NCBI GenBank assembly: GCA_032209605.1 | Contig: JASFXZ010000092.1 | Location: forward strand, 62,001-126,000 | Direction: 5' to 3' | DNA from: Mactromeris polynyma | Taxonomy: Eukaryota; Mollusca; Bivalvia; Venerida; Mactridae | DNA length: 64,000 bases | Part shown: positions 22,500-34,970 of the stretch, in pieces | How the letters are laid out: every line of letters starts with the position of its first letter | Numbering within the stretch: the first letter of the stretch is position 1 | Notes under the pieces: generated by a model | What the model was told of the DNA's origin: nothing | Seen by the model: only the letters and a program-made list of their open reading frames with translations | Database searches by the model: none | Position numbers and translations under genes: made by a program

Positions 22500-22972
22500 C
22501 GAACACACGACATCAAGTCAGGAGTCAGACGCTGTGCCCTTCGACACTCAGCCTCCAGGAACACACGACATCAAGTCAGGAGTCAGACGCTGTGCCCTTC
22601 GACATTCAGCCTCCAGGAACACACGACATCAAGTCAGGAGTCAGACGCTGTGCCCTTCGACACTTAGCCTCCAAGAACACACGTCATCAAGTCAGGAGTC
22701 AGACGCTGTGCCCTTCGACACTTAGCCTCCAGTCACACACGACATCAAGTCAGGAGTCAGACGCTGTGCCCTTCGACACTTAGCCTCCAGTCACACACGC
22801 CATCAAGTCAGGAGTCAGACGCTGTGCCCTTCGACACTTAGCCTCCAAGAACACACGTCATCAAGTCAGGAGTCAGACGCTGTGCCCTTCGACACTTAGC
22901 CTCCAGTCACACACGACATCAAGTCAGCAGTCAGACGCTGTGCCGTTCGACACTTAGCCTCCAGTCGGCCAT
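22500..22972. repeat. 58-bp minisatellite, about 8 units
   Basis: The unit contains CACGACATCAAGTCAGGAGT, CAGACGCTGTGCCCTTCGAC and ACTTAGCCTCCAG. Because 58 is not a multiple of 3, the same DNA cycles through all three frames and creates long artefactual open frames with a 58-residue superperiod. It is more GC-rich than its flanks. Confidence 0.95.
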
Positions 22973-24839
22973 GATTTTGATATGAGAAACATACGTAAAT
23001 TTCATTCATTCGATAGCTTGACATTTCTTCTTAACGACGGGGACTTTATCTCTGTTTTAAATATAAAATAAACAACGGCCAATGCCGTATTGCTATACAC
23101 TGACAGATAATTTCCCTCAGATTACCCGGCACTTCAGAATTTCAAAAACGCCTCTCCAAATGGTGATGTTATTACCGTAAACATCGGGTATGATAGGACT
23201 TAGGGTGACAATACCACATTTATCACTTTAAAAAACACATTTCTGTCAATATTGTATTGAACAACGATGACGGTATGTTTGTTCAGGTTGGGTATCACGA
23301 TCTTTCAGGCGTACTTTGCTCATAGTTCGGTTTCTAGGGCAGGTACGTCGTTGTACTTTCCGAGTCAAGTCTCTTTGTACCGCCATTGGAGAGTGTGACA
23401 ATGTCCATTAGTAAGCTTAACACATTTTAATAACCATAATTTAAACAAATACGATGTTCTGTTCTGTACTGTTCCTAAAGTACACGCTCGAATCATATTT
23501 AGTATATTTACGTCTGACTTATCCCGCCTGTACACATTCAAAAAGCGATAATAATCTTGTCTATGAGAAATTATGTTGTTATATGTTGTCTAATCTCCAT
23601 GTACTTGTATACTCTGTATGTTTACCTTTGTAACTTTCATGTTATTGTCTTATATAGATAAAATATTCATAATCTGTATCTACAGTACTGTAAAACAACT
23701 AGAGTACTACTTATGGAGTATGTTGTCATCTCTCTCTGTATGTATGTATTGTTTAATTGTATATATGTTCGTGTTCTTCACTGTTAAACATTTCCGCCCA
23801 GTAGAGTTATGCCTAATAAACGGAATTAACTTGAAAATTGAATATGAGAAGTACACACGTTATCGAAGTTAACAGTTTAATGGTTTTCTATTATGTGCCA
23901 AACACTAACAGACACTAGAGCAAACTGATCAAATGGCGGTATTCTCATACCGTAGCCACGAATTTTCCCCGCCATATGACCTCAATGCATATATGTAAAC
24001 AATGTGACACACAATGGACACTTTTATTTTATATCCAAATTTTATATGTTCGATCTGTAGGATAAATATTTACATTAGCTTAACAATAGGCTGCATTGTT
24101 TGACATTCGGATATATGGGGTGACAATGTATTTGTAATTGCTTCATTGTGTCTTTATGCCTTTGTTAACGTACGGAATTATCTCTTGGTATGTTTAAATT
24201 GCAAACAATTCATACATGATTTAAGAGGGTAGGTCATCGGAAAAAATCTTTGTAAAGGTTAAAATCTCTTCGATAATATTCTATAATATCAAGTACATTT
24301 GACAAGCAAGCAAGATTATATCTAATATATACATGTACAAAACAAACATAGGATAAACAGCGTGTATTTCATTCACCTAAATTTACAAAAAAATGAATGA
24401 TAGTTTGAATCATCGCAATGGCGGCGTTCTACACTTAACACAAGTGCCAAGTACTCCGCCGATATATTTAGGATATCGCAAGTAAATATGAACATAACAA
24501 ATAGAAATTTAATACATAGAAGGTTTAATATGTCTGTAAGGCCTATACTTAATTTAAGCGAAAAATACAATTCATTGAAATCAAGCTAATTACATACCAC
24601 CCTATAGAGTGTAGAAAGTGAAGATTTCAAGTTAAATTTTACACAGTCATGTTCACGTAGCATTATGTTTGAAGCACTAACTGATGAAATATAGATGCCG
24701 ATCAATTGATACCAGTTTCCGCTTCTTGCCCACAAATATTCGCTAATCCACAGAGGATATAATCAGTACCGTGTCAAATATAACTTGCATATTAAATGAC
24801 TATCAATAAGCATGCGACACGTAGTTAGGAATTGTTGAG
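22973..24839. other. Non-coding, no gene seen
   Basis: AT-rich with scattered short frames and no domain. The 84-codon hydrophobic frame at 23618-23872 is low-complexity and not convincing. Confidence 0.35.
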
Positions 24840-25147
24840 ATTTAATTTACTGATAGTCTCTCTTCTAAAAACAGAAGTGTACTTGTCAACACAGCCAACT
24901 TCATTTATCATTCTATATGAAACTTCGACAGGAGAAACTGTCAAACTTTGCTGCTTCGTAAATGCTACCTGTTACATTTGATATTGAATTTTCATTAATG
25001 ACATATGTATACTTATTATTTTCATAATACATGTAATAATATGTTAGAATTGTATGTTCCTATGTTTGCCTAGGTCATCTTTTTCGGATATTGTAAGTGG
25101 CTAAAGGCGTATTTATATGCCGATTTGCTATCGATAAATGGTAAATG
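24840..25147 (+). repeat. Dispersed repeat R2, copy 2
   Basis: Partner of 19070-19332 in the same orientation, with about 45 bp of extra or changed middle sequence. Non-coding. Confidence 0.75.
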
Positions 25148-27222
25148 GTTGACAAACACCAGAATCTAGACAAAATGGTCGCGATTTGGAATAGATCTGA
25201 CCAGATATACGGAGCGAAAATGAACAGGGTTCGGATCCACATGACCACTTTAGCCAGGACAAAGAAGACCAGATATTTTAAGGCAATTAATATTGAATTT
25301 AATGAGTAATGGTTGTATACTTGCAGTGTGGGATATCAGTACTTTGATTTGAAACTCAAATGTATGTGGCGTTCCCTGTAGCAACTTATTATCTCTCATT
25401 TCAAAGAGTAGATCGAATATAAGTATAGACCTATTGGTCGTCAATAGAAAGTAATCACGTGGGAATACTGAACCAATATGTACTTATACAATTCATTTTA
25501 TTTTTAAATATATATATAAATATATGTGATATTGATCTGCCCAACGATTTTGAAGTTTTATTCACAAATACTGTCAGTATTCCAGTTAATAGTATAACTT
25601 TTAGAAATTAAAGTCACAAAGTCAATACCTCCGAGGTACGGTACGACGCCCACCGTCGGTTTTTACAGTGGTTGGCATCTACGAAGTCATTCTGTGAGTC
25701 AAACATTAAATTCTATCCGGGGTGTGTCATTCCATCCTGAGTCCAGTGAATGTAAATACTGTTGAAGATATTTAATCCCCGGGGAGCGTTATACAGAGAG
25801 TGATTTACAAGGTCTCACAACGATTTCTGACATTCTAAACACGAGGGTCATACTGATGCCACAGGCATTGTACGGATACAGGGATGGACATCGTTCGTGA
25901 GTCTAGCTGAAGACGGCGCTGAATTATTATGCAGTTATAGACTGACGCAGTCATGATCTTGAAGAAGGTGCATTTAAATGTGTTGGAAGACAGTATCAAC
26001 ATAACGTTGTACTGTAGGATTTCCGTAGATTTCCGTCAGTTTTATCTCAAGCTCATTACCGATTGTATCACTAATTACGAAAAATCATGAATCATTATGG
26101 AAGATTGGGCATATCCAAATGTGTAACCTCATTAAATAAAGGCTAATTGTACAGGGACCCACTATAGAAATAGTATCAGTTTACAGATCATAAAACCGTG
26201 ATTTAAATAGTATTATATAATTAGTGAAATCTGGTATACTAGACTTGTCATAACACGATAGTATAAAACTAGTGTGTACTGAACCTGTATATGGTATAAC
26301 TAATACTTCGCATAAACTGACGTAATGCATTTTCTGACCCTTGCAATACGAATATTGTAAAATAAAAAGCAGATCATGACCTCGAGCCAAGAAAAGATAT
26401 ACTTCTGTATTAAAAGAATGTTAATGTGACTTTTTGAGTGTATAATACATCAATAAAGAAATATCATAAACATGCGTTTATTGTTCACTCATAATGACTG
26501 ACTGAGGGGAATAACACATTATTGTGAATAAAAGACTTCCACAAAAATGAAATAGATCAGATTTTTGTATAGAAGACTAAGATTACCAGATTAAGCAATG
26601 TTAAAATTTACAAAAGGCACTGAAGTAAGTTATGACTTACGGTTAATTGTTGCAATTTGATACGTCGCGTATTCACAGTTTCTAGATGTATAACACTGAA
26701 CCGTTGATGCGTTGTCACACTGACAGAAATAGCGCGATATTAAAACGAACGCTTCAATCGTGCGTTACATGATCGCGAGGGGACAAGGTTATACACACTG
26801 TATCCGTTATTGGAGCTATGTCCCGTGATTTTAGGACTAGAAATTTAGCGTAGTTAGGCATATGCTTGATGGCTTTGCTATGTTAAACGAGATAATTTAA
26901 TATTTATAAGATTGCTTTCTCAACCTTCATGGCTAAAGTCAACACATTTATGGGAAATGTAAATCAAAAAGTAGATAAGCGAAGGTCATGCCACATACAA
27001 ATTGTACAGTCAAACCGCAAAGTCACCATGAAACACGAAAATATATACATAACAACAAACAAATACACAGACAAAATGGGACAGAAAACAAACGTACCTG
27101 ATATGTCAAAGTCAAAATAAGAGTACTGCTTGTATAAACTCCACTAAGGATTTAAACTTGGTTTAATGGTGCGCCCAACTTCACGTGTATGCTACTTTTA
27201 CCCAAATAGAACGAATAGAGAA
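25148..27222. other. Non-coding, no gene seen
   Basis: No exon or repeat was recognised. A 63-codon Lys-rich frame at 26929-27120 starts at an ATG but has no supporting domain. Confidence 0.35.
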
Positions 27223-27330
27223 CAGTAAAACCTCAATAATAAGACAGCCCTTAATACTGAGGCCGAATAAAGAGCAAAATATGAAAATGGAACTGAAAAT
27301 TGTGTTCTTAATTTTGAGGTGGTTTTACTG
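27223..27330. mobile_element. Pogo/Tigger-like MITE family M1 (108-bp deletion copy)
   Basis: CAGTAAAACCTCAATAATAA at the left and GAGGTGGTTTTACTG at the right. About 75 bp of the interior present in the full copies is missing. Confidence 0.75.
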
Positions 27331-27785
27331 AACATGTAAATAAAAAATAACAGCTTAACAACTCGAAATTGTCCTCCATTCAAACCGAGTTCGTCAAGTT
27401 TCAATAGAAATCGAAAAAGTAAGAGTATATAGTCAGTCGATTGTGCTAACTGGCTGGCATCAACTTCGTCAGTCTCGTGATAAATTCTTGCATGTATTAT
27501 GAAAAGGCACTGATCTTAGCAGAATGTCAAGAAATATGCGAGTCTCTTGCGTTCAGTTACGGCTAACAATCGCGAACGTTACAAAACTGATATAGTTTGT
27601 ATATTTAACCCACGCTCACGGGAAACCAAATTGCAAACGTAACGGAGTCGCAAACAACTTTACTGTACGCAGAGCAGGATCCAACACACATGGTCATTAT
27701 TACTCGAAAGGGAACCAGCCAGTCATTTAAAAATAATGCTGTATTAATGGCTGTATATGTGATAGAAGAGAAATATAATTTTTTA

Positions 27786-28190
27786 AGAGTGTAGCGAATA
27801 AGAAGATTTATAATGTAATAACCGCCAGGTGGCGCTAAACGCACGAATATTTCGGTATGACAGGCATTCAGCTTTGGGGAACCGATGTGTTCGCTTCGGT
27901 TTTATGGAATGTTAACTTTACTAGAAAAGAGTTTGTGGTGAAAATTAGCTGCTTATGTCAGTAAATGATATGCATAGTGGACGTGTTTTCCACCTACTTA
28001 TGAAGTATTTATTTTTAAAGTTTAGAATATATGCATGTGTGTAATTATTATACGGGTTATTAATGTAAATGTATTGAAATGTTTGCCCCAAGTGCTATCC
28101 CTAGCATGAAATTTCAAAATAACAAATTTGAAATGGTATTATTGTTTTGTTATTTTCTATAAAAGGTTATGGAATGGTATTCAGGGAAAA
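27786..28190 (+). repeat. Dispersed repeat R3, copy 1 (about 400 bp)
   Basis: Aligns over its full length with 47920-48382: GAGTGTAGC, TTTATAATGTAATAACC, CAGCTTTGGGGAACC, AACTTTACTAGAAAAG, AACAAATTTGAAAT and GGTTATGGAATGGTATTCAG. No TIRs, poly(A) tail or coding frame are seen, so the element type is unknown. Confidence 0.75.
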
Positions 28191-29491
28191 CGCTGTCAGT
28201 CATTTTATATTTGCCCTTTTAAAAGAAAAATACAAATACTTACAAATAGCATAAGGGATGGATTACAAATTTGACCATGGAGTGTGTGATTTTATCGTAT
28301 TGATTCAAACTATTGTGTTATGTCAACAACGTCATAATTGGTCATGTGTTATTTAAACACAAGGAACCAAGGAGACACTATACAAACGTTGTGCGAGTCA
28401 AGTTACTTTAAAGTGAATGTGTATCAATATAAACCTTAGGTTTATTGTCATACCCAGAAGCAACGACATGGTATAATACTATATATATACGTTTATAATA
28501 TAATACTAAGCTATATTCCTGTACTGGTCAAATGAAAAGTCAATTCATTATAGCCAGGGAAAGCAGCGATGTTTATGTACCCGGACTTTCATTAGTGGGA
28601 TGCGACTTAAATTCCTTATTGCATAATACATATTGAACTCCTATGACTCTAGAAAAAGAGCTAAATCTCACACCTAGAACTACTCAGTTCACACGATTTG
28701 AAGTCGAAATGACAATATTTTCTTGAGGGGATCACCTGAATCCCCAAGGACCTTCCGCCCCTAACCGTTCGCCACTTCGAGGCTCAAGAACGCACCACTT
28801 TTTTCAAAATGCCTGAAATCACTATCTTTGTTGAATCATTCGTAATTATACCAATTATAGTATGCATTGAAATTCCCAAATGAATGCCTACCAATTATTC
28901 TACAAGAAGGTCGTGTATCGGCACTGTAATCTGATTTTGTTGAGTGCGATCAGGCGTTTAAACAAAAATGGATCAGGCTTATGTATAAATGTACATGTAA
29001 TTTACAAAGAATGTATCAAAAATCATTTAGTAAATTTTACACATCGGATATACTAGTTAAACTTAAATCCAAATTATTTGTAACAGTCGGGCCTCGTTTA
29101 TTCTATATAATACATATCAAAAGTATTTCTTGAAATGAGAGGAAATATATATCCGTGATGCTATCGAGTTTTTTTTCAAAATTGTATCAATAAAAGTATA
29201 ATTCGAATGTCATATGATTTGTTTGTCCTCTAAAACTTGTTGAAATCCCCCTGTTATATTTTTCTCTTCCGTTCGTTTCGTGTTCTCATGTGATGTGTAC
29301 GTTGTATGTAATTGTATGAGGACGTACCATGTACAAGTAAAATGTTCTGTTCTGTTCTTTAACCAAAAAATCGCCATACAAGTTAAAATATATTAGCAAC
29401 ATGTGATAATCAATAATCGTACATAAAACTTTCTCGTGGTACCTCGGGTGTCATTTTATGGTTGAAATTAGGACATGAAGTTACGTATGGA
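28191..29491. other. Non-coding, possible LINE tail
   Basis: 29330-29358 reads GTACAAGTAAAATGTTCTGT and ends in a short TGTTC repeat, which resembles LINE 3' tails. Otherwise nothing recognised. Confidence 0.3.
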
Positions 29492-29606
29492 CGTATTCAA
29501 TCTCATTGAAATCATCCCCTAACTTTACCTTCATTACTTTAACTCCAGTAGCGTATAGTATAGGAGCGTGCGACTGGAGCTGATTTTAATGAGATTGGCG
29601 TATTCA
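29492..29606. mobile_element. Fold-back mini-element with 8-bp flanking direct repeats
   Basis: CGTATTCA at 29492-29499 and 29599-29606 flanks a 99-bp segment. Its arms, CAATCTCATTGAAATCA (29498-29514) and TGATTTTAATGAGATTG (29581-29597), are inverted with one mismatch. An 8-bp duplication would fit hAT-type insertion. Non-coding. Confidence 0.7.
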
Positions 29607-31199
29607 GTCTACATGTCTGGCACACTCTAATACGAAATTATTAACAATCAAATATTACATATTTGATATAGTATTAAACTACATGTATCTGAAACTACAA
29701 CAATAAGTAAATAGAAACCTCACCTAGCTAAGCGTATCCAACCCGTACAACCTGATTAAACATATATGAGTAGACGACGTGACGCGAGGACAATCGGGTG
29801 TTCCATAAATAGATTTTAAACTCCTGTAGTATTACAGCACGGCGTAATATTTTCATTTCAAATATTGGCGTATAAAACAAATTACATTATGTAAAACATG
29901 TTCATTCCATTCTTAAAAATATACTTGACAGAAGATTTGTTTTACATTTAAATAAGCACAAGACACCCGATATTATCCACAATATTTATAAGAAATTCCA
30001 AGTTATACATTTTAATCCGATATTTTATTCGACAAATAAATACCTAAGACATAATATCGCGTGTACTTATGAAATATGATTTTCTCGTTACTTTTAATTT
30101 ACTAGTGAACAATAATTTATAGTTCTTACCTACTTCGAGCAATATTATCCAACTATAATAGTGTAGGTCGATATTCACAATGACCCTTCTGATAAGAGAA
30201 TGGCTGTTACCCGGCTTGCTACGCGTTGCCACACGTCATTGAACGCTAGTCAATGTAACAAAGCTTGAATGACAAACTTATACGTAAGCCGTCAGTTTTC
30301 AAAGTACATTGACATTGTGTAGACATTATCTGATTTAAACCGGTAAATCCGCGATAAACACGAGTAATTATTTATCAATTATTAATGGAAACGGAAATTA
30401 ATAAAGGTTGAAGATATGTTCGTCGGACGTGTTCGTACAAGTAGGGTGGGCATGAATTGATAATGAAACTTGAAAAACGATGTTTTAAACATTGTAATTA
30501 TTTTATCAGCTTACAGTTTATTTCCATTTCTCAGTTCATGAATAACATGACAATATGAGTACATACTATCACGGACCTATATGGTTTATAGGTACGTGAT
30601 AATATACAAAATACTAATACAATGGTAAAGAGGCAGTTACAATAAGAAAATCAATGAATCATGCACAAGAAATACAATTGTAGAATGCATGATAAACAAA
30701 TATTCCGGGAGAGGGTATTTTTATTCTTATTTTGTTTAAAATATGTATACAAGAAAAATATATTATTTTCGGATGTTTTAAGTCTGGCATTTTTTTAAAC
30801 TTACAAATAATTTCTTTAATAAGCACACAAGGTTTCCTAGTTTTTATTATGTTATTAAAGTCTTGGTCCATGAGTAATTGTAACTTTAATATGTTAGGGT
30901 GACGATAAAGGATGATCAGATGATGATACTGATGGTGAACTTGCAAGCGTTAACATATATACATAAAACAATATACGCATACCCCTCATATAATGAGCAC
31001 TGAAACGCTTCTTATAAGCCGCCTTACGTTTCTGCTGTTAATGTTGATAGATCGTTGTAGGCACATTAGTTGAACAAGTATGAGTGAATTTTTGTTACAA
31101 AACTTTGAGGTATGAGTTAGAATGAAGAAAACTAATTGTATTTATTAAAATTCTTCTGCATTTAATTTTCAAAAAAACACTAGTACCAATATCACTGAA
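29607..31199. other. Non-coding, no gene seen
   Basis: No supported exon or repeat. Small frames such as 30659-30946 show no domain. Confidence 0.35.
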
Positions 31200-31561
31200 T
31201 ATAAGAAATCAAACATATTAGGAGGTGACCAGTAATATTGTTTTATGTATTTCTTGCGTAGATCAATATATAAAGAACATTATAAAATAAAGTGATACTC
31301 GTCTTCAATTTTGTTGCAGATTAAACATTTTATGTCATCTATTGGGATACTTCTAGGTTTATGCCATCTACCGGACTCCATTTTCAAATTATGCGATAAT
31401 ACTATTAATCTTGACATCGCGATCCTAAATTTACTTATATCAATCGATTTCAAATAAAATTGATACTCAAAATTAATAACAGGTTTAAAGAAATGCGCCC
31501 TACTCGAGTTTTCTAAACGACTCTGCCAATTTTGAATACTAGTGTCACCTAACTCTGACAA
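31200..31561 (-). pseudogene. Non-LTR retrotransposon (LINE) fragment, C-terminal zinc-knuckle region
   Basis: The - strand frame reads NWQSRLENSSRA, then a segment with LSHNLKMESGRWHKPRSIP, then CLICNKIEDEYHFIL. That is the usual C-terminal zf-RVT-type end of CR1/Jockey/RTE-like reverse transcriptases. A TAA stop interrupts the frame right after HFIL, and LINE-like sequence (CSLYIDLRKKYIK) continues behind it. There is no RT core in the neighbourhood, so this is a 5'-truncated dead copy. The frame begins at a TTG, not a true start. Confidence 0.75.
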
Positions 31562-32811
31562 AAGATTACGGACTTATATCATAAATGGTGTAATAAACTA
31601 TCCAATAAAATCACACTTGTGTAACGGTTACACCCTTGTTTGAAGACATGTACCGTAAACTCGAAATCCACGAGCCGTGTTGTGCACGTGCGATATCTAT
31701 CTTGTCGTATAAGTGTTTGTTTTTCAAACAAAAATTCACATACCGTATGTGAATTGTTAGCCACTGCTCATATCATTAAAAGCATAATCGCGCTAAAATT
31801 GTTGTTACTTCATCGGTATTTAGCTTTCCAGTATAATTTTAGTAGGGTTATTCTTCTCGTTTGTACAGTTTGAGCATTAAGCCTAAATGCGATGATGACC
31901 ACATATTTACAAATACATAATCAAATAAATAGTTGCAACAACAGGTGCTTGGAGCGTGGCTGATGTTTCTGACATATAGAACAGTTATCTCGGTGGTCAT
32001 TCAGTTACGCAGTCGCTTCTCTTTTCTACAACATTTATGTTTATAAAAACATGCATCATTTAAACAGGTATCGAGAGAAAACGAGGCGACAAGTGCACAG
32101 CAATGTGATTGGTCTTAACACCGCAATCACTAAGACGTAAAGTAATGGAAAACTTATTGTAGTACCAATATTTCCCATGCTTTCAATACTAAACAACAAA
32201 CTATGAATAGTCTCATTAAGGCATCAATACGAAGTACGAGTATTATTATATAGATCTACTTACTTTTACGAAGTTCTTAAAACACAGTCACCGTAAACGT
32301 AATTCAATCTTTCAAAATATGTGTGCATTTGCCACACGGATAAGACATAAATATCCGGTCTATACTTATAAATGATTGATTGGTCAAAAAGATAAAACTT
32401 GTACATCATACATCTTTTTACACAGTGAATTAACTTCTAGTTGACCAGGCTTTTTAACTGTTAATTAAGCACTTTTGTATACTTCAGGTTTACAATACAA
32501 CACAAATAGTTTATTGCATTAAAACATAACATGTTTCATAGCAACATAATGTACATTATAACAAAACACAATGGGTAGAGGTATTTACAGAAGAGCAAAA
32601 TATCAACATTAATTTAGTTAACTCACAATATGGAACATGACTTAAATTTACAATGAAAATAAATACAAAATAAATGCGCTGGTCTGAGTTGAACATATAT
32701 ATACAGTCCTACTATTAAATAGTTAAGCAAACACTGAAAAAGTCGTCCACGGAATAATTGTTTACAATATTGTATGTTTCCATTGTTTAACTGTTTGTAA
32801 TAACACATTTT
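31562..32811. other. Non-coding, no gene seen
   Basis: 31640-31760 holds several short inverted words (for example TTTTTCAAACAAAAA and CACATACCGTATGTG) but no identifiable element. No exon recognised. Confidence 0.35.
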
Positions 32812-33893
32812 CAGGGTTCAGCTACCGTGCTTACTTGTATTACACACATAGAGTACTTACACAGTTAATCCACTTGCTGGTGAATATCTAGGGTTCAACT
32901 ACCGTGCTTACTTGTTTTACACACATAGATTACTTACACAGTTTATCCACTTGCTGGTGTATATCTAGGGTTCCAACTACCGTGCTTACTTGTTTTACAC
33001 ACATAGAGTACACAGTTTATCCACTTGCTGGTGTATATCTAGGGTTCAAGTACCGTGCTTACTTGTTTTACACACATAGAGTACTTACACAGTTTATCCA
33101 CTTGCTGGTGTATATCTAGGGTTCCAACTACCGTGCTTACTTGTATTACACACATAGAGTACTTACACAGTTTATCCACTTGCTGGTGAATATCTAGGGT
33201 TCCAACTACCGTGCTTACTTGTTTTACACACATAGAGTACTTACACAGTTTATCCACTTGCTGGTGAATATCTAGGGTTCAACTACCGTGCTTACTTGTA
33301 TTACACACATAGAGTACTTACACAGTTTATCCACTTGCTGGTGTATATCTAGGGTTCCAACTACCGTGCTCACTTGTATTACACACATAGAGTACTTACA
33401 CAGTTTATCCACTTGCTGGTGTATATCTAGGGTTCCAACTACCGTGCTTACTTGTTTTACACACATAGAGTACTTACACAGTTTATCCACTTGCTGGTGT
33501 ATATCTAGGGTTCCAACTATCGTGCTTACTTGTATTACACACATAGAGTACTTACACAGTTTATCCACTTGCTGGTGTATATCTAGGGTTCCAACTATCG
33601 TGCTTACTTGCATTACACACATAGAGTACTTACACAGTTTATCCACTTGCTGGTGTATATCTAGGGTTCCAACTATCGTGCTTACTTGTATTACACACAT
33701 AGAGTACTTACACAGTTTATCCACTTGCTGGTGTATATCTAGGGTTCCAACTATCGTGCTTACTTGTATTACACACATAGAGTACTTACACAGTTTATCC
33801 ACTTGCTGGTGTATATCTAGGGTTCAACTACCGTGCTTACTTGTATTACACACATAGAGTACTTACACAGTTTATCCACTTGCTAGTGTATAT
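32812..33893. repeat. 78-bp minisatellite, about 14 units
   Basis: The unit contains GGGTTCCAACTACCGTGCTT, ACTTGTATTACACACATAGA, GTACTTACACAGTTTATCCA and CTTGCTGGTGTATATCTA. A few units are 73-77 bp. As 78 = 26 x 3, frames stay open on both strands for up to about 189 codons, giving periodic 26-residue pseudo-proteins. Synonymous-site bias is absent: changes fall equally across codon positions. Confidence 0.96.
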
Positions 33894-34031
33894 CAAACTG
33901 GTTTCAGAAATAATAAACGTATTAATTATTTACAATTCGAATCACTTTCTCAAAGGTTCGTTTGCAAAAAATATAAACTAGCATGATAATAACACAACAG
34001 AAAGTCAGAGTCCGTTTCTCATCGTCTATTT

Positions 34032-34268
34032 TTAGTTGCATCGACAATCTCCCGTACGGGTCATTAAACCGACATCAATCTCGCGTGGGCCTTTGGGGGA
34101 CATACATCGACAACTTTTGCCAACCCAGCAGCATTTGCGTCCTCTGGCGGCACATTCTCCTTCTGGGTACTTATTGTTTCGAATATCTCGGCAATTTTTC
34201 GTACAGGTTCGTGACTCGCAAACTGCTTGTAAAGCGACCAGGAGCAACACAAATATGGCGGCTTTCAT
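34032..34268 (-). CDS. Secreted cysteine-rich peptide, 78 residues
   Basis: ATG at 34268 (AAAAAATGAAAG) opens a 78-codon single-exon gene ending in TAA at 34032-34034. The N-terminus (MKAAIFVLLLVALQAVC) is a clear signal peptide with cleavage likely at about residues 17-19. The mature part, about 59 residues, is basic and has nine Cys: C-x3-C-x12-C-x6-CC-x5-C-x-C-x19-C-x-C, the last two next to the C-terminus. The CC pair and C-x-C pairs recall knottin-like or defensin-like secreted peptides, but I cannot assign a family, and an odd Cys number is unusual. The frame stays open for 59 more codons upstream; those read a MITE and are not part of the protein. A role in defence or as an effector is inference only. 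Confidence 0.7.
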   Translation of the reverse strand: MKAAIFVLLLVALQAVCESRTCTKNCRDIRNNKYPEGECAARGRKCCWVGKSCRCMSPKGPREIDVGLMTRTGDCRCN

Positions 34269-34287
34269 TTTTTGTGATAATCTACAA

Positions 34288-34471
34288 TAATTACAGACCT
34301 CCTCAATAATTACAGACCTCCTCAATAATAAGACCACCTCAAAATTAAGAACGCAATTTTTAAGTCCATTTTCACAGTTTTGCTCTTTATTCAACCTCAA
34401 TATTAAGACTACCTCAATAAGAAGACCAGTTTTCAAGGGTATCATGAGTGGTTATTATCGATGTTTTACTG
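34288..34471. mobile_element. Pogo/Tigger-like MITE family M1, just upstream of the Cys-rich peptide
   Basis: Contains AATAATAAGACCACCTC, TTTGCTCTTTATTCAACCTC and the right end GATGTTTTACTG, in the order seen at 21622-21805. The near end is degraded, with ATAATTACAGACCTCCTCA repeated twice. It lies 20-200 bp above the peptide's start codon. Confidence 0.8.
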
Positions 34472-34717
34472 TGTATGTATAGTGCTGTTTTATTAACAAC
34501 GAACGCATGAATAAGTTACCCGGTTCGTTACATGTTAAAATATGTGTATTGAAAAGTTTGTGTTTTCCGTGCGTTTGATGGAAGAGTAAACCAAGCAGTT
34601 ACTTTATACTTACCTAAAATAACATGGCTCGGTCCTGTATGTCCATTCACCTGTTTGCCGTCAATCTAACATCGCTATATTAAAATCAAAGCGCTGAAAG
34701 TACTAATGTTCGGTACT

Positions 34718-34776
34718 GATAAGAATACCAGTTTTCAAGGGTCCCAAGGGTGGTCGTATTATTGAGGTTTACTATA
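34718..34776. mobile_element. MITE family M1 right-end fragment
   Basis: AGTTTTCAAGGGTCCCAAGG, then GGTCGTATTATTGAGGTTTACTA. Matches only the right third of the family. Confidence 0.6.
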
Positions 34777-34910
34777 CACCCCACCATGTAGTCACACTTT
34801 TAGAAGAGTGGAATAACGTTCAAATAGCCTCAGTGAATGGACGTATCTGTTCCCTGACAGCGAGAGTACGTACCGGTATGGCAACTGAGTGAGGTCACAA
34901 TCGATATTAA

Positions 34911-34970
34911 TATTATGGTGGATTTTGTCATATTATGGTGGATTTTGTCATATTATGGTGGATTTATCAT
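34911..34970. repeat. 20-bp tandem repeat, 3 units
   Basis: TATTATGGTGGATTTTGTCA twice, then a third unit with a changed end. Confidence 0.85.

Noticed and set aside
22472..22783. Repeat-protein gene of 103 codons
   Set aside because: Produced by the 58-bp minisatellite cycling through frames.
33272..33857. Two long genes (176 and 189 codons) on opposite strands
   Set aside because: Both are read-throughs of the 78-bp minisatellite; unit length is a multiple of three.
34269..34445. 59-residue N-terminal extension of the Cys-rich peptide
   Set aside because: This part reads the M1 MITE; the signal peptide begins at the Met at 34268.
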